Below, one piece after another: positions 36,524 to 47,777 of a stretch of 64,000 nt of DNA. Under the pieces are notes generated by a model. The model did not search any database. It was not told the DNA's origin and was given only the letters and a program-made list of their open reading frames with translations. The stretch's first letter is position 1, and each line of letters starts with the position of its first letter. The position numbers and the translations under genes were made by a program. Location: the NCBI GenBank assembly GCA_951213105.1, contig OX578138.1:66922037-66986036 (forward strand), given 5' to 3'. The DNA is from Amaurobius ferox (lineage: Eukaryota > Arthropoda > Arachnida > Araneae > Amaurobiidae).

Positions 36524-37047
36524 AGTGCCAAGTCAAGCATGGTCAATAAGTTCCACAATTTTTTCGCAGTTCCAAGTCAAGCATGTTCAATAAGGTCCAC
36601 AATTTTTTCGCAGTGCCAAGTCAAGCATGGTCAATAAGGTCCACAATTTTTTCGCAGTGTTAAGTCAAGCATGGTCAATAAGTTCCACAATTTTTTCGCA
36701 GTGCCAAGTCAAGCATGGTCAATAAGTTCCACAATTTTTTCGCAGTGCCAAGTCAAGCATGGTCAATAAGTTCCACAATTTTTTCGCAGTGCCAAGTCAA
36801 GCATGGTCAATAAGTTCCACAATTTTTTCGCAGTGCCAAGTCAAGCATGGTCAATAAGGTCCACAATTTTTTCGCAGTGCCAAATCAAGCATGGTCAATA
36901 AGGTCCACAATTTTTTCGCAGTGCCAAGTCAAGCATGGTCAATAAGTTCCACAATTTTTTCGCAGTGCCAAGTCAAGCATGGTCAATAAGTTCCACAATT
37001 TTTTCGCAGTGCCAAGTCAAGCATGGTCAATAAGGTCCACAGTTTTG
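36524..37047. repeat. Minisatellite, 44-bp unit, about 12 copies
   Basis: The unit begins agtgccaagtcaagcatggt, continues caataagttccac and ends aattttttcgc. Starts run from 36524 to 37008 in exact 44-bp steps. Copies differ by a few substitutions (ataagttcc versus ataaggtcc, one agtgttaag), and there is no unique spacer between units, so it is not CRISPR-like. Confidence 0.96.
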
Positions 37048-38400
37048 AAAGAGTGTCAAGCCATTTAGATTTATGTTATCGTTTGGGTTAAATGCGCCTT
37101 TTAAACCCCTTAAGTGCCGCCATTCGAAGATAACCTTGAACCTCCAGCGTCTTGATGCTCAGACAAAACGTTGTGCTTAGGCATATCTGAACTATGTTAG
37201 AACTCCACAAAAATGACTGTAGAGATCACTTAAACTACAAAAGAGGACGATGTCGCCTTAGAAGCTCAATGAATAGAGCTTGACTGAACAACCGGAACGT
37301 GGTTGGAATGAATTTGCTTACAAAGACGCCCGGACAGGAGCTCAATACTGCAAGTAAGATGAATGGCAAGGGCCACATTTAAATCAGTTAGAGGTTCTCG
37401 GACTGCAAATACAAATGCGCCCGCATGCGCAGAAATGTAAGCAAGCACACGTACTCACTCATACGCATACATATATGTACGCAAAGAATCACGCCAATCA
37501 AACTTGAGGGTTACCATGTCGGGCAATGATCTCCTATATTTTCATATAATAATATATGAAATTAATAAATCGGCTTTATGAATTTCTTCAAGTAATATTA
37601 AATGAAAAGGTTAATATACCAAAGCTGACAACAAACGCTTGCTTTAATGCAATGCAAAGAAAACTAAATCGTCTTATTATATCTGCCAGCGAATGTGTTC
37701 GAAGTTAGATGTTACCAGTCTGTAGTCAGACTCAGAGTTTTCATATAAACGTTTAAAATGGCACATTTATGTTCCGTAAATATTTTTTAGGATATATTGC
37801 AAAATATAAAATTTCGCTTAATCGTTCAACTATAAAGTTTTCTTAATTAACGTGCTCAAGCTAGTGAGCTACTCTGATGATTAACGAATGTTTACAAGAA
37901 ATTAAAAGTAGTGAAGAGTACAGTACTATCGAATAAATAATAATAGTGGTTAAAAATCTAACAAATGCTATTGATATTTTTTGTGACGTTGCTTTCTTCA
38001 TTAAAACCACGAGCAATCCAAAATATTGATGACTTCTACATATTAGTATGGTGACTCCTCTTTAAATATAATTATAGCTTGACATGTCTACTTAGTGATT
38101 CTGCCTATTTATTGTTGATTTCTGTAACTTGCCTGTCTTTCATGAATACGAATGGAATTGCATATAAGCTACTGCCTATGGCAAGTCCTGTGAAGAGAGC
38201 GTGTAATATTCAATACTTTTATTAAAGTCGAATTTGCTTTAAAAAAACATCTTCTACTTTTACGCTCGTTGTCTTCGGGTAGTGCATAAAAAATGGCTAA
38301 ATGTAGTGAAATATCCGGAGGTGTAAATATCGAGTTTCTAATTTTCCATCGACTCTACGATTTATTTCAGCGTGTGTTTCTAATTTCACAAGTATTGCAC
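37048..38400. other. Intron sequence without recognised features
   Basis: No gene. A mixed-composition stretch at 37090-37500 could be an old repeat but I could not assign it. Confidence 0.35.
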
Positions 38401-38413
38401 AAACAGGCTGCTA

Positions 38414-38699
38414 GGGTGCGGTAGCCGAGTGGTTAGTGCGTGGGAATTGCACTTAGTACGCTCGGTTCGACTCCCTCCGCTGCCAAAACTGCCGCCGTGT
38501 TCTCACGGAGTACGATCACGTTAAACATGTGGGTCAGTAAGTCCTTTCGAGAAGTTGGTGGTAGGGGAAGGAGGGTACGGTCCCTGTGAATGCCTCCTCC
38601 AATGGGTTTCCGGTCTAAATTGGGTGGCTCTTCCCTGCCGTCCAAACAGTAACCTTACACCTTTCTGGTAGGTCGGACGGTCTGGGTCTCAACAACAAC
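38414..38699 (+). mobile_element. tRNA-derived SINE, first family, full length with 13-bp TSD
   Basis: 286 bp. Head gggtgcggtagccgagtgg, B-box cggttcgactccc, body and tail as in the copy at 29965. Flanked by aaacaggctgcta at 38401-38413 and 38700-38712. The two copies are about 90% similar, indicating a moderately young family. Ends in caacaacaac-type repeats instead of a pure poly(A). Confidence 0.94.
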
Positions 38700-38712
38700 A
38701 AACAGGCTGCTA

Positions 38713-39039
38713 TCTTAGATAAAAGCAAAGATCAGAGGAATGTGGAGGTCGTCTAAATCTAAAGTTTAACTTAGATCTGAAATCTGAATGAGGAGAATAT
38801 AACACCACTGCAACTATAGAATAAAGACTATACCGTCTCAATATCCTGTATTTCAATACACGTACAGTCCATTGGCCAAGCGGACTTTCATGGTTGGATT
38901 TCCGCCCGGGACAGGAACCTTTTATATTACTTATATGCATTTCGGTTTCACCCAGATATGACAATCAAAAAATCAATAGGTATCAAATTAAATTTACCAA
39001 TCAAGCATACCGAGCATTCTGCTCTACAATTACAATCAA
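38713..39039. other. Intron sequence
   Basis: Nothing recognised. Confidence 0.4.
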
Positions 39040-39290
39040 AAACTATTCCATCTCCATTGAATCAATCCATAACGATGAACTCTTGAACGAGCCCCGTCAG
39101 AAATCCCAAGAAAAAACTGACAGCCATTCAGTTTTCCTCAAGGAAGTGCTTTGTGAGCGAGGTCCTTTTCTCAGCGACCTTTTTTGCAACATCTTTTGGC
39201 AAGTGTCAAACTTCTTAAGACCTGCCGAGTAAATACTTTGCATTTAATCGGGTTCCATTTATTGTGCATTCACTATTTCGAACGTTTATG
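39040..39290. promoter_or_regulatory. GC-elevated unique intronic island
   Basis: Mixed-composition sequence overlapping a 112-codon frame (38894-39232) with no recognisable domain. It includes the repeated gcgag/gcgac motif 'gagcgaggtccttttctcag'. Candidate regulatory element. Confidence 0.25.
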
Positions 39291-41271
39291 GCTGGTGCGT
39301 TCGATTTTAGGAGTTTATTCAGTGAAGTACATGTTTGTTGACTCAAATAAGCTGTCTTTGAAGGGGGTTTTGCAGTGCTTAAGATGCTATCATGCTTGAC
39401 TGATTAAACGTTCTTAGGCGTTCGAAGTTCACATGGTTTTTGACATTGGAAGAAAATGAAGATCAAACGTTCCAACTAAACAACGAACTACGTAAAAATA
39501 GCACGAAGTACATTGCCACAGGAAGTACATAAGCATTTAAGTATATAGACGATTAGACGCAGTTGGATTAATACGCATTTAAGAATGTAACAGTAAAATC
39601 TGGGTAAAAGATATGTATATCTCAAATATTCTCAGACTAATTTTCTAACCACGTGGTAAGGTAATTATAGTAGTTATTTATAAGTCCAGAGAGTTACAGA
39701 ATTTAGCACGTTCTGGAAAATCCAAGAGGCTCAAGTTCAATCCTTCGCTTTGGCTTTTTTTTTTCAACAGCTAAAAATATATATAATTGCAATTAGCACT
39801 TGAATTCCAAATGTAGTAGTGTAGTGAGGAGGATGAGTACCTCCCCCGCCTCCCTCGTTCTTATTTTGGAAAATGATGAAAATGATGAAAAATGAATATT
39901 TAGGCATAATTCAGGAGGACTGGGTTCAAACCCCATCTTCGGCTGATTGTTTCTTCAGTGGTTAAAATTAGGTGCAATACATTATAAATGATACATATAC
40001 AGCCAACTCTGCTCCTGCTCTGTTTAGCAGCCAACTCTGCTCCTGCCAAAATGACATCTATCGAAGATGCTAGGAATCGGTACCCGAATTATAAGTTCGG
40101 AGTGGAAGCTAGCTTTTGCTCTAACCTTATAATGTTGGTGTTGTAAGCACCGGGTCCCGAGTTCGGGCCTAGCTCGGAACTAGCAACATCGATTTCTACA
40201 AATAATATGAAGTTCGGAAAAATTGTTGCTTAATATTTTGACTGCTGTAGATTCGTAACATTTTTTATTTGATTTTGAGTGTACTCTCCAAGATCATACG
40301 ACCTAACAGAACTTCTCATTCTTCTCAATAGCAGTATGCAAATGTACACATGAGTGCATGGTAGAAGACTTTTACCATAGAAGACCTTCTATTAATATAT
40401 ATGTATAAACCTCATTTGTTTGTTTTCAAAAACTCTTAGACAATATACGAACAGACAGTTCAGTAAAACTTGCGAAATAATTAGTTCATCTATTATGATA
40501 AAAAACAACATTATTTGACCGTTGAACGATAGCGAATTTAAGCTCAGTATAAATGAAATGTAAATAATAGAAATATAGCTTTTTAGTCATTAAACTTTTC
40601 ATTAAGGATCTGAAAATAATAAAATTATATGCAAAATTTTACTTGGGAGAATTGCTAGAAAACATTTACAGAGAAGGAAATACAAGGCTGATAAAGATGA
40701 TATAAGGTATAAACAGATTTTATATTGTAATTAAAACTAAGAATTCTACAAAATTAAAATTTATTTTCGTTTTATTACTACAAGGCTAATTTGAATATGT
40801 TATATACTAATTACCCAGTTTTGTGTTCACATATCTATTATACATACATTGACTAACTATATAACTTAGCAGAGGTTTACAGTTTTCCTATACCTCTCTA
40901 TTGTCAAGGCAGGTTTGTCACAAGTATGGAAAATTTTCTGTAAACAGTATTGAAGTATGTTGTCATTATTAGCAGGAGTGTCTTTTATGAAGAAGATGAA
41001 AGCAGAAAAATTCATACTTAAGAATCATATTATTACAATTCATTTACAATTTTGTTATTATTTAACGCAAAACCAAGCTATATTTACTATTCAAATAATT
41101 CTGTTTTAGTTGAAAATGTTGAAATTTGGTTAACACTTAAATCAATTATAAATTTTCAGACAAGGTCATTTAACTTAACCCGTTAATGTCTTAATCCGTT
41201 TAACCTTCCAAATACTTTGGGGTTACTGCCCTAACAGCATTTTTTTTCACAGTGACGTAAGATTTACATCA
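39291..41271. other. AT-rich intron sequence with possible tRNA-like remnants
   Basis: B-box-like strings occur at about 39920-39935 (gggttcaaacccc) and near 40155 (gagttcgggcc), without a convincing partner A-box, so decayed SINE pieces are possible. A short direct repeat cagccaactctgctcctgc occurs twice at 40000-40045. No gene. Confidence 0.35.
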
Positions 41272-41605
41272 CACTATGACTTTGGGACGTCACAGGACGT
41301 CACAGTACGTCTCAGCAATGTCATATTGAGGTCACAGCGAAGTCATTTTGGTCATTTTGATGATCGTTTGTGACGTTGCATATTAACTGGTTTGTGACGT
41401 CACATTGTAATTGTCATTGTAATGTCGTCACATTGTTACGTGTTAATTAAATTGTGGAAACGTCACAGAATATAGTCACATTGAAGTTACAAAGTTACCA
41501 ATACGTAACGTCGCATAGAAGTCACAAATATGATGTCACATTGTGACCCAGGTGTCACGTGACTACAACGTCACTGCCACACATGTGACGATCTTCGCTG
41601 TGAGG
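41272..41605. promoter_or_regulatory. Cluster of ACGTCA/TGACGT (CRE-like) motifs
   Basis: Within 334 bp the palindromic tgacgtca core or its halves recur many times (gtgacgtaa, ggacgtcacag twice, tgtgacgttgc, tgtgacgtcacatt, aacgtcacag, caacgtcactg, and cacgtgac). It sits about 220 bp upstream of exon 41820. It could be a homotypic CREB/ATF binding cluster or a decayed 'gtcaca' simple repeat. Confidence 0.5.
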
Positions 41606-41819
41606 GACCTCAAAACATTTTCCTGAACAATTGCAGCTTTTGCCTGTTTGCAAAAGTTTGACAAAAATGGAATTAAATCGAAAATTAACTTTATTCCTCA
41701 CTGTATTTGAAGCATGCAAAACTCTATTTATGTTTTATCGGTACTGTAGCAACAAAAAAATGCATCAAACTAGAAATTCATAGTGAAGCTAATCAATCTT
41801 GACATTTTTTTTTCTTCAG

Positions 41820-42148
41820 GACACACGTGGGCAAGTTTTGGATCGCTGGAGCATGCCGAGTCGTGAAGAAGAGCCATTAATTCTTCAGCAATTCTTGAGG
41901 TTTGGCGAAACGAAGCCTATTGCGCAGCAACTGCTCTTACAGGACAGTACTGAGAGAATGGAACAGGCAATACAAGGATCAAGGGATTATTCAGATTCGG
42001 ACATCAAGCGATTTATCCAAAGAACAAGTCGTCTGATGCCCATGATGCCTCCTAATGTATCCTTGGCTCTCACACAAACATCTTCAGTAACTGTTGTAAA
42101 TCAGCCGCCATGCCCAAGTAAACCAAGCAAGTCTGCATCGAGTGTCAG
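41820..42148 (+). CDS. bnc2: Basonuclin/disco-type transcription factor, second visible exon
   Basis: Encodes DTRGQVLDRWSM and then EEPLILQQFLRFGETKPIAQQLLLQ, the highly conserved basonuclin block. A Ser/Thr/Pro-rich tail (SDSDIKRFIQRTSRLMP, then PPCPSKPSKSASS) follows. The frame enters in phase 0 directly from ...GYILQ of the preceding exon and leaves after two bases of a Ser codon (AG|T) at donor gtgaatg. Acceptor: a long T-tract then cttcag at 41819. Length 329 nt. No stops or frameshifts, consistent with a functional gene. Confidence 0.95.
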
Positions 42149-43279
42149 GTGAATGTGCTTTACATTGAAATTCTGTGAGGTTTATTGTATAGCATTATTG
42201 GTCTAGTACCTAGGCCTGTCAAAAACAGGGAGAATTACATGTTTAAATTATTAAGATGCAACTTTTTTGATGGGTTTTCTTTTTAAATAATGTATGGCAC
42301 TTAGCGTTGAAAACAGTCGTCTTTATCAAAAACAGGCGCATTTAGGTTTTGACCCGTGGTCAATATTATAACGTATACAACGATTCAGCCTTATTGGTCA
42401 ATAGAAGGATTTAAAGGGTCTGGAAAATATTTTTTAATCTCCCTATTTAGTCCGCTCCTGAAGGGGGGGGGGGGAGGATCGAAAATCCAACTACATTAGG
42501 TTTTGTCCCATGATTGATACTTTAGGTAAACAAATATTCAGCCTTCTACATCACCCTTTAATATTGTGTTTATTCATTATTTTTTACTTCAGGCATCTGC
42601 AATACATATTTTTACGACATGTTCTAATATTTTTAAGCATTACTATTGGCAGCACTTATTTTATGCAAGTTTCCATAGGGTGAAATTAAATTAATGGATT
42701 TAATAATTTGCGTGCTCATTATATATTCTGAAAATAGAATGTAATTCATTAAAAAATAGGAAAATTATTTAAAAATTAAGATTACAGGTTATTTAATAAA
42801 ATTTGCTGTGGCATTTTATAAGAACGCATCTTATGATGATTCTCGTGATTTATACACCATTAACTAATTAATAATCTTTGTGAATTAATTTTTATATGCT
42901 TTAATAACTAATTTATTTCATAATTGCTATATTAAGCTTTAATAATTAATTATTAATAATTATTTATTATATCCATTAAATTTATTTTACAAAATTGTGG
43001 GCACATTGCTGCTTGCAAGCATGTATTTATAGTGCATTTTGATGGTTTCCAGACCAGTAATTCCTTTTATGAAGAGATACCTTTAAATTAATTTAAAACT
43101 CTTGGTATAAGGACAATTATAGATTTAACAAACTAAACAGTTTTAAATTTTTAAATCTATAAAGAGTTATTTCCGTTAAGTTATACACAATTCAGTTATA
43201 ATATTATATTGTGTTGTTACATTGAAAAAATATGTAATAATTGTTTCACGCCATTGAATAGATATGTTTTCTATTTCAG
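42149..43279 (+). other. Basonuclin intron, 1131 bp, phase 2
   Basis: Donor gtgaat (non-consensus at +3) and acceptor tttctatttcag. Carries a copy of dispersed repeat family D at 42270-42565; the rest is very AT-rich. Confidence 0.9.
42270..42565. repeat. Family D repeat inside the short basonuclin intron
   Basis: Shares with 11742-12540 the leader 'atgtatggcacttagcg', the phrase 'aggttttgacccgtggtc', 'attcagcctt', 'gggtctggaaaa' and a G/C-run block. About two units are present. Confidence 0.7.
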
Positions 43280-46094
43280 TTCCACAACATCTTTATCGCC
43301 AGTCACCAGATCGCCAATCAACAGCCCACTGTCATCCTCCCCGCTGAACAAACTCCAAAATATGCAGCCATATGATTTCAGGAGAGAACGCAACGCAAGT
43401 CCAGACACGAGAGAAAACAATCTTATGCTTCCGCTTCCTCAACAAAATTCAACGCCACTTCCTTCTCCTACCACCACATCAGCCTCATTAGCCGCAGCCA
43501 CTACCACTCCGCACACCTTTTTCTCGCATACAACTACAACGACCTTGAGTGACAACTACGCAACATCCAACAACTCTTCTCAATACGGAGGAATGATGTC
43601 CGATTTCAGTGCCACCGACGAAGGGTCAGAAAATGATTCTGAGGCAATTAATTTGTCTCAGCACTCCCATCCTCATCATCAATCATATAATGTAATGAGC
43701 CATAGTCACTTAGACTCTATATATGCAGCCAAGAAAGTTAGACATTTGAGAAAATCTGCCAACCCAATGAAGCGACGCTGGAATCCTCTAATGCTTAGTG
43801 GTTTGACTACAAATCCAGCGACAGGCAAAAAACGAGTGCAATGTCATGTGTGTCTAAAAACATTCTGTGACAAAGGTGCATTAAAAATACATTTCAGCGC
43901 AGTTCATCTCCGCGAGATGCATAAATGCACTGTAGACGGGTGCAATATGATGTTCAGTTCAAGGCGCAGTCGTAACAGACACAGTGCTAATCCCAATCCC
44001 AAACTCCATACGCCAAACTTACGAAGGAAGTTATCTCACCATGATGGTCGAAGTTCCTTGCCATTTCCTATTATACCACCATCTTCTATAATGAATTTCA
44101 ACAGTAGTACAAGTGGCAATATGATGTCCGTTCATCCAACACTAACAACAGAACGAGATCGAGATGAAATGCATTCAATAAATGCATCTGAGGGCCCTTC
44201 AAAATTAGATACAAACATTCCATCGAGCACTATTGACGATTCATCTCCTGAGGGAAGTGGTATGAGACAGCAAGGTCTGACGTTCCCGCAGCATCGAAAG
44301 TCAACATTAAATTCTTCTGACGAGGCATTATCTTTAACGAAAAGACCACGAATTGAACTTAATGGAGAAATTAGCAACGATGGCGATGAAGGAATCGACT
44401 TGACCATGAAAGATGCTGAAAATGGCAACTCATCTGTAAACAATAAAGGTGTTCGAAAGAGGAAAAGTTTCAATCCTACGAAATGTGCTGTTACGAGCGA
44501 TGATGATTTGCAGTATATTTCGACAGATGACAGTAGCAGTGATACATTTGTAGATGATAATGGTGCGCTTTCCAAATCAGATGATTTCAGTTCTGATTTA
44601 TTGGAAGATGACTCCAAAGATGAAGATATCGTCAAAAACTCATATCCATTACCCACAACATCATCCGCATTACCATCATCCATGTCGTTGCAGATGTCTT
44701 CAATTATGTCCAGTATTCCTGCTCATTCTTCATCAAAACCAGACGAAAGATTGAATGGAAGGTCATCGTGTATAACTTCATTCTCTGGATCAACATTTGG
44801 GAGTAGCAAAATTTCTTCAAAAGAGAATGATATGATTTCACTTGATTTATCATCCAAACATAAAGATTCCATCATGAAACCCAACCACGAGACAGAGGAA
44901 GTTCCAGAGAGCCCTCTTCGACATTTAGAAACCTTATCTCTAGGAGCATTTACTGGCCTTTTGAACCACACAAAATCCACATTTTCTCAGCATATTGAGT
45001 CAACAACTGGAATATCCTACCATGCTCCAGGACTTGGCTTGGCGTCTACTCCATCATCAAACATTCCTGACATTTCTCGTGATAGACGCTCCCATTTGCC
45101 GAGTGATACTCAGCATATTCCCCTTCCTATTCCCAGTAGTGGAATGGGAATTTCAACTGGTGATTCCGATCCCGATGGACATATGTCAATGCTTCCTGTA
45201 TACAGAGACGCTTCAATGATTGGTGCTGTCGATGTTCCTGTAGATAAAGAAAATCCTCGACGGTGTATTGCATGTGGAAAAATTTTTCAAAATCATTTTG
45301 GTGTAAAAACACATTATCAAAACGTGCACTTAAAATTAATGCACAAATGTACAGTAGAAGGCTGCAATGCAGCTTTCCCATCAAAACGCAGCCGTGATAG
45401 ACATAGTGCAAATTTAAATTTACATAGAAAACTTTTATCGACTACTGCTGATAAAGGACATTATTTTGATAAAGGTTTGTTTCCTTTTCCTCCTGCAGAT
45501 TATTTTCCGAGAATATATGATCCACAGAATTTACCACTAAATTTTGCTGATTTGTATCATGGTAGATTCGGAGACAATTTTCTGCACCCCCCTCCATTTG
45601 GCGGGCCACTTGGCCACGCAGGCCCTCTTGGTGTAATGCCACCTTTCCACCCAGCTTTCATGGTTCCAACAACGTCTACTTCTGGGTCTTCGTTGTTAGA
45701 AGGGACCACTAGAATATCAGATGGACGAGATGACACTCCAATCAGTTCAATAAGTTCTACACCAAGTCCAAGACCCAAATCTTCATCTCCGTCTTCAGTA
45801 TCTCCCGATAAGGACGAAACGAGTAGGACTGGTAGAAGACCACTGACTCTTGATTCAGAATTGATACCAAACTCAGATGGGCGGTACTCGTGTAAGTTCT
45901 GTCAAAGACTTTTTGTCGATTCCGCTCATCTCAGAGACCATTACGAAGGTACTCATTTACCCAGTCTGCTACCTTGTCCTTTGGATGACTGCCCTAAAGT
46001 GTTCCTCTCGGCGACAGACCGAGATAATCACTGTGATTCTGAAAATCACCATCATCACAGGATAAAACGCGAGAAAACTCCACCAACATCTTGA
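43280..46094 (+). CDS. bnc2: Basonuclin/disco-type transcription factor, terminal coding exon with three zinc-finger pairs
   Basis: One base completes a Ser codon, then 937 codons and a TGA at 46092-46094. Numbering from the first visible residue, zinc-finger pairs begin at about residues 377 (43842, CHVCLKTF...), 851 (45264, CIACGKIF...) and 1060 (45891, CKFCQRLF...). Pairs one and two show the family signature HKCTV-x-GCN and RSR-x-RHSAN. A basic stretch before pair one (RKSANPMKRRW) and GVRKRKSF at about 44450 resemble nuclear-localisation signals. Linkers are Ser-, Pro-, Thr- and His-rich. Short hydrophobic-acidic motifs INLS, IDLT and LDLS recall CtBP-type recruitment sites. The final finger is atypical (NHCDSENHHHH). 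Basonuclins are nuclear regulators of development; Drosophila disco relatives act in appendage and head patterning, and function here is inferred from the family. Confidence 0.96.
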
Positions 46095-46755
46095 GGTCCT
46101 ATATCAAAAAGTACTAAAGGATATTAAGATATAATCTGTAATTAACTATTTAACAGTGCCAACTGGACTCCATCTTTTAGAATCGCTTGTCCACACTACG
46201 GTCAAGTATGTCAATAAAGCAATACTTTAGATTGCTTTCATAATGTTATGTTAAAAATATGTCCTTTAAGTGTACTGTTCAATTTAATTTACAGGTTTCG
46301 TTTAAACAATGAACACGGCATATGATGGTGAAGAACAGTCGTGTTTCGTGTTGCCACATTGTTAATTCTGTGATTTTACCTCTATTACGTGTCATTTGAA
46401 AATCCGCACATACACTACTTAAAGGCTGTTTACAGACATATATGTTTAAAAACTATGATGAGTTAACAGCCTGATTGTATTTAGCCTATAATGAGATATA
46501 ATTCAAAATGAATATAAGATAGTATTGGATTATCAATTTTAACTTCAAACCAGAGACGCTTTAAAAAGGAATTCTTGCAGAACATCGTCATCACATAACT
46601 GTCTTTATTCCTGTTCATTTGCGCAATCTGGTGCAAGAGTATAAATAAATTATAACTTGGTTTTTAATGCAGTGCAAAAACACTATTTTTTTTTCAGCAG
46701 ATTCGTGTATTCAAAATATTCTGTAAAAATGATTTATTCTGTATCTTAAATGCTG

Positions 46756-46798
46756 ATTCCCAGTAACTTCAGATCTAAGGAAGGAAGTTACTGGGAAT
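46756..46798 (+). promoter_or_regulatory. Perfect 15-bp stem-loop in the 3' UTR
   Basis: attcccagtaacttc (46756-46770) and gaagttactgggaat (46784-46798) are exact reverse complements separated by 13 nt. In RNA this would be a stable hairpin, about 110 nt before the distal poly(A) signal. A role in RNA stability, processing or protein binding is possible but unproven. Confidence 0.9.
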
Positions 46799-46910
46799 GT
46801 ATTAAAATTTCAAAATATATATAAATATTCCACCATATCCTTGTCAAGTTCCTTACCCAAAGAGTGTTCATGTTTCGTTTCTTGGTGTAATTAATTATAG
46901 ATGGCGGTGA

Positions 46911-46916
46911 AATAAA
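46911..46916 (+). terminator. Poly(A) signal AATAAA, probable distal site
   Basis: Canonical hexamer with a GT/T-rich downstream element within about 15-40 nt; best candidate for the end of the basonuclin transcript. Confidence 0.55.
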
Positions 46917-46989
46917 TTGTTTGTTCCTGAATTTGTGTCTCTTTCATTGTGTAGTTAATCTGATGATTTAGTTTCATATCAGTTAGTTA

Positions 46990-47320
46990 GCTAAGGTACA
47001 CATATACAGTCCAAACCACTGACGGTGGAAAATTGAAACTTTGCTTGCACGTGGGGCTTGACCTATAAATAATAAGAAAATCTTGTAATTTTGTTTGAAA
47101 AATTTATAAATTGCGGAGTTTTTGTTTGTTGGTTTTTCTATACAAGCATTAAACAACTGAGCGAGACTGACTCAGTGACTTAGGTATAAATTGTGCACAG
47201 TTCAAACTGCTGAAGGTAGACACTTGAAACTTTGCATACACTTGGCATGAGCATATAAAAATCTAAATTTTGGAACTTTATTCGATTCATTTATAAATCG
47301 CGGAATTTTTTGTTTTAATA
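46990..47320 (+). repeat. Family C repeat, two diverged tandem units of about 190 bp
   Basis: Unit one (from about 47005) has 'ccaaaccactgacggtgg', 'attgaaactttgcttgcac', 'tttataaattgcggag'. Unit two (from about 47195) has 'ttcaaactgctgaaggtag', 'cttgaaactttgcatacac', 'tttataaatcgcgga'. It leads directly into family B, so both may be one element. Confidence 0.7.
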
Positions 47321-47469
47321 TTCTTTCAGATATGATTGAAGAACGGCTAGACACACAAAATTCGCTTTTTGACCAACACACGCAGAAAAGAAATTCTGGA
47401 CTTTCTGAATTAACTTTACTGATGTACAAATATCCTTTCTTGAGATATTTTAATTTATAGTTACAGAAG

Positions 47470-47777
47470 GGGATTTTCAACACTTTCCAACATTGTTGAA
47501 ACGTGTTTATGACTTTGTTCATTCTGTCTGTCTGTCCGTTCGGACGATAACTGCCGTAAAAATGACTTTATCAAAAATAAATTTTAGTGTGTTTTTGAGA
47601 CGGTCTGTAGGACATATGGGAATGTAAATGAATAATATCCCCCAATTAATTTTGGATCGAACCCGGATTGAAAAAATGAAATATATTGAACCCTATGAGA
47701 CCTAATTTTTCAAACATTTTTCAAGCAAAATTAAAATTCACAAATTGCTTCAAAAATTTTAGGAAATATTCAAATTA
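47470..47777 (+). mobile_element. Family B repeat, copy 2
   Basis: Matches 14540-14810 in order: 'tgactttgttcattctgtct', 'gagacggtctgtaggacat', 'ggatcgaacccggattga', 'aaatattcaaatta'. The similarity stops abruptly at about 47777, where another sequence has been inserted. Confidence 0.75.

Larger units (their letters stand above)
27014..41819 (+). other. Basonuclin intron, 14.8 kb, phase 0
   Basis: Bounded by donor gtaagta and acceptor tttcttcag. The reading frame resumes exactly: ...YILQ joins DTRGQVLDRW. The intron holds several retroposons, a minisatellite, two tandem repeats and several unique GC-elevated islands listed separately. Confidence 0.9.
46095..46935 (+). other. Probable basonuclin 3' UTR
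   Basis: Follows the stop without frames or mobile elements. AATAAA-type signals occur at about 46213, 46645 and 46911. The last is followed by a GT/T-rich stretch (tttgtgtctctttcattgtg), which fits the distal cleavage site. Dispersed repeats begin soon after, near 46990. Confidence 0.6.

Noticed and set aside
36524..37047. Regular repeat resembling a CRISPR array
   Set aside because: Units are contiguous with no unique spacers, and the genome is eukaryotic.
38894..39232. 112-codon open frame in the intron
   Set aside because: No domain, no codon pattern like the host gene and no splice context; kept only as part of a candidate regulatory island.
44132..44683. 183-codon antisense open frame
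   Set aside because: It lies wholly opposite the basonuclin terminal exon, is Ser-rich as a mirror of the sense codons, and has no domain of its own.
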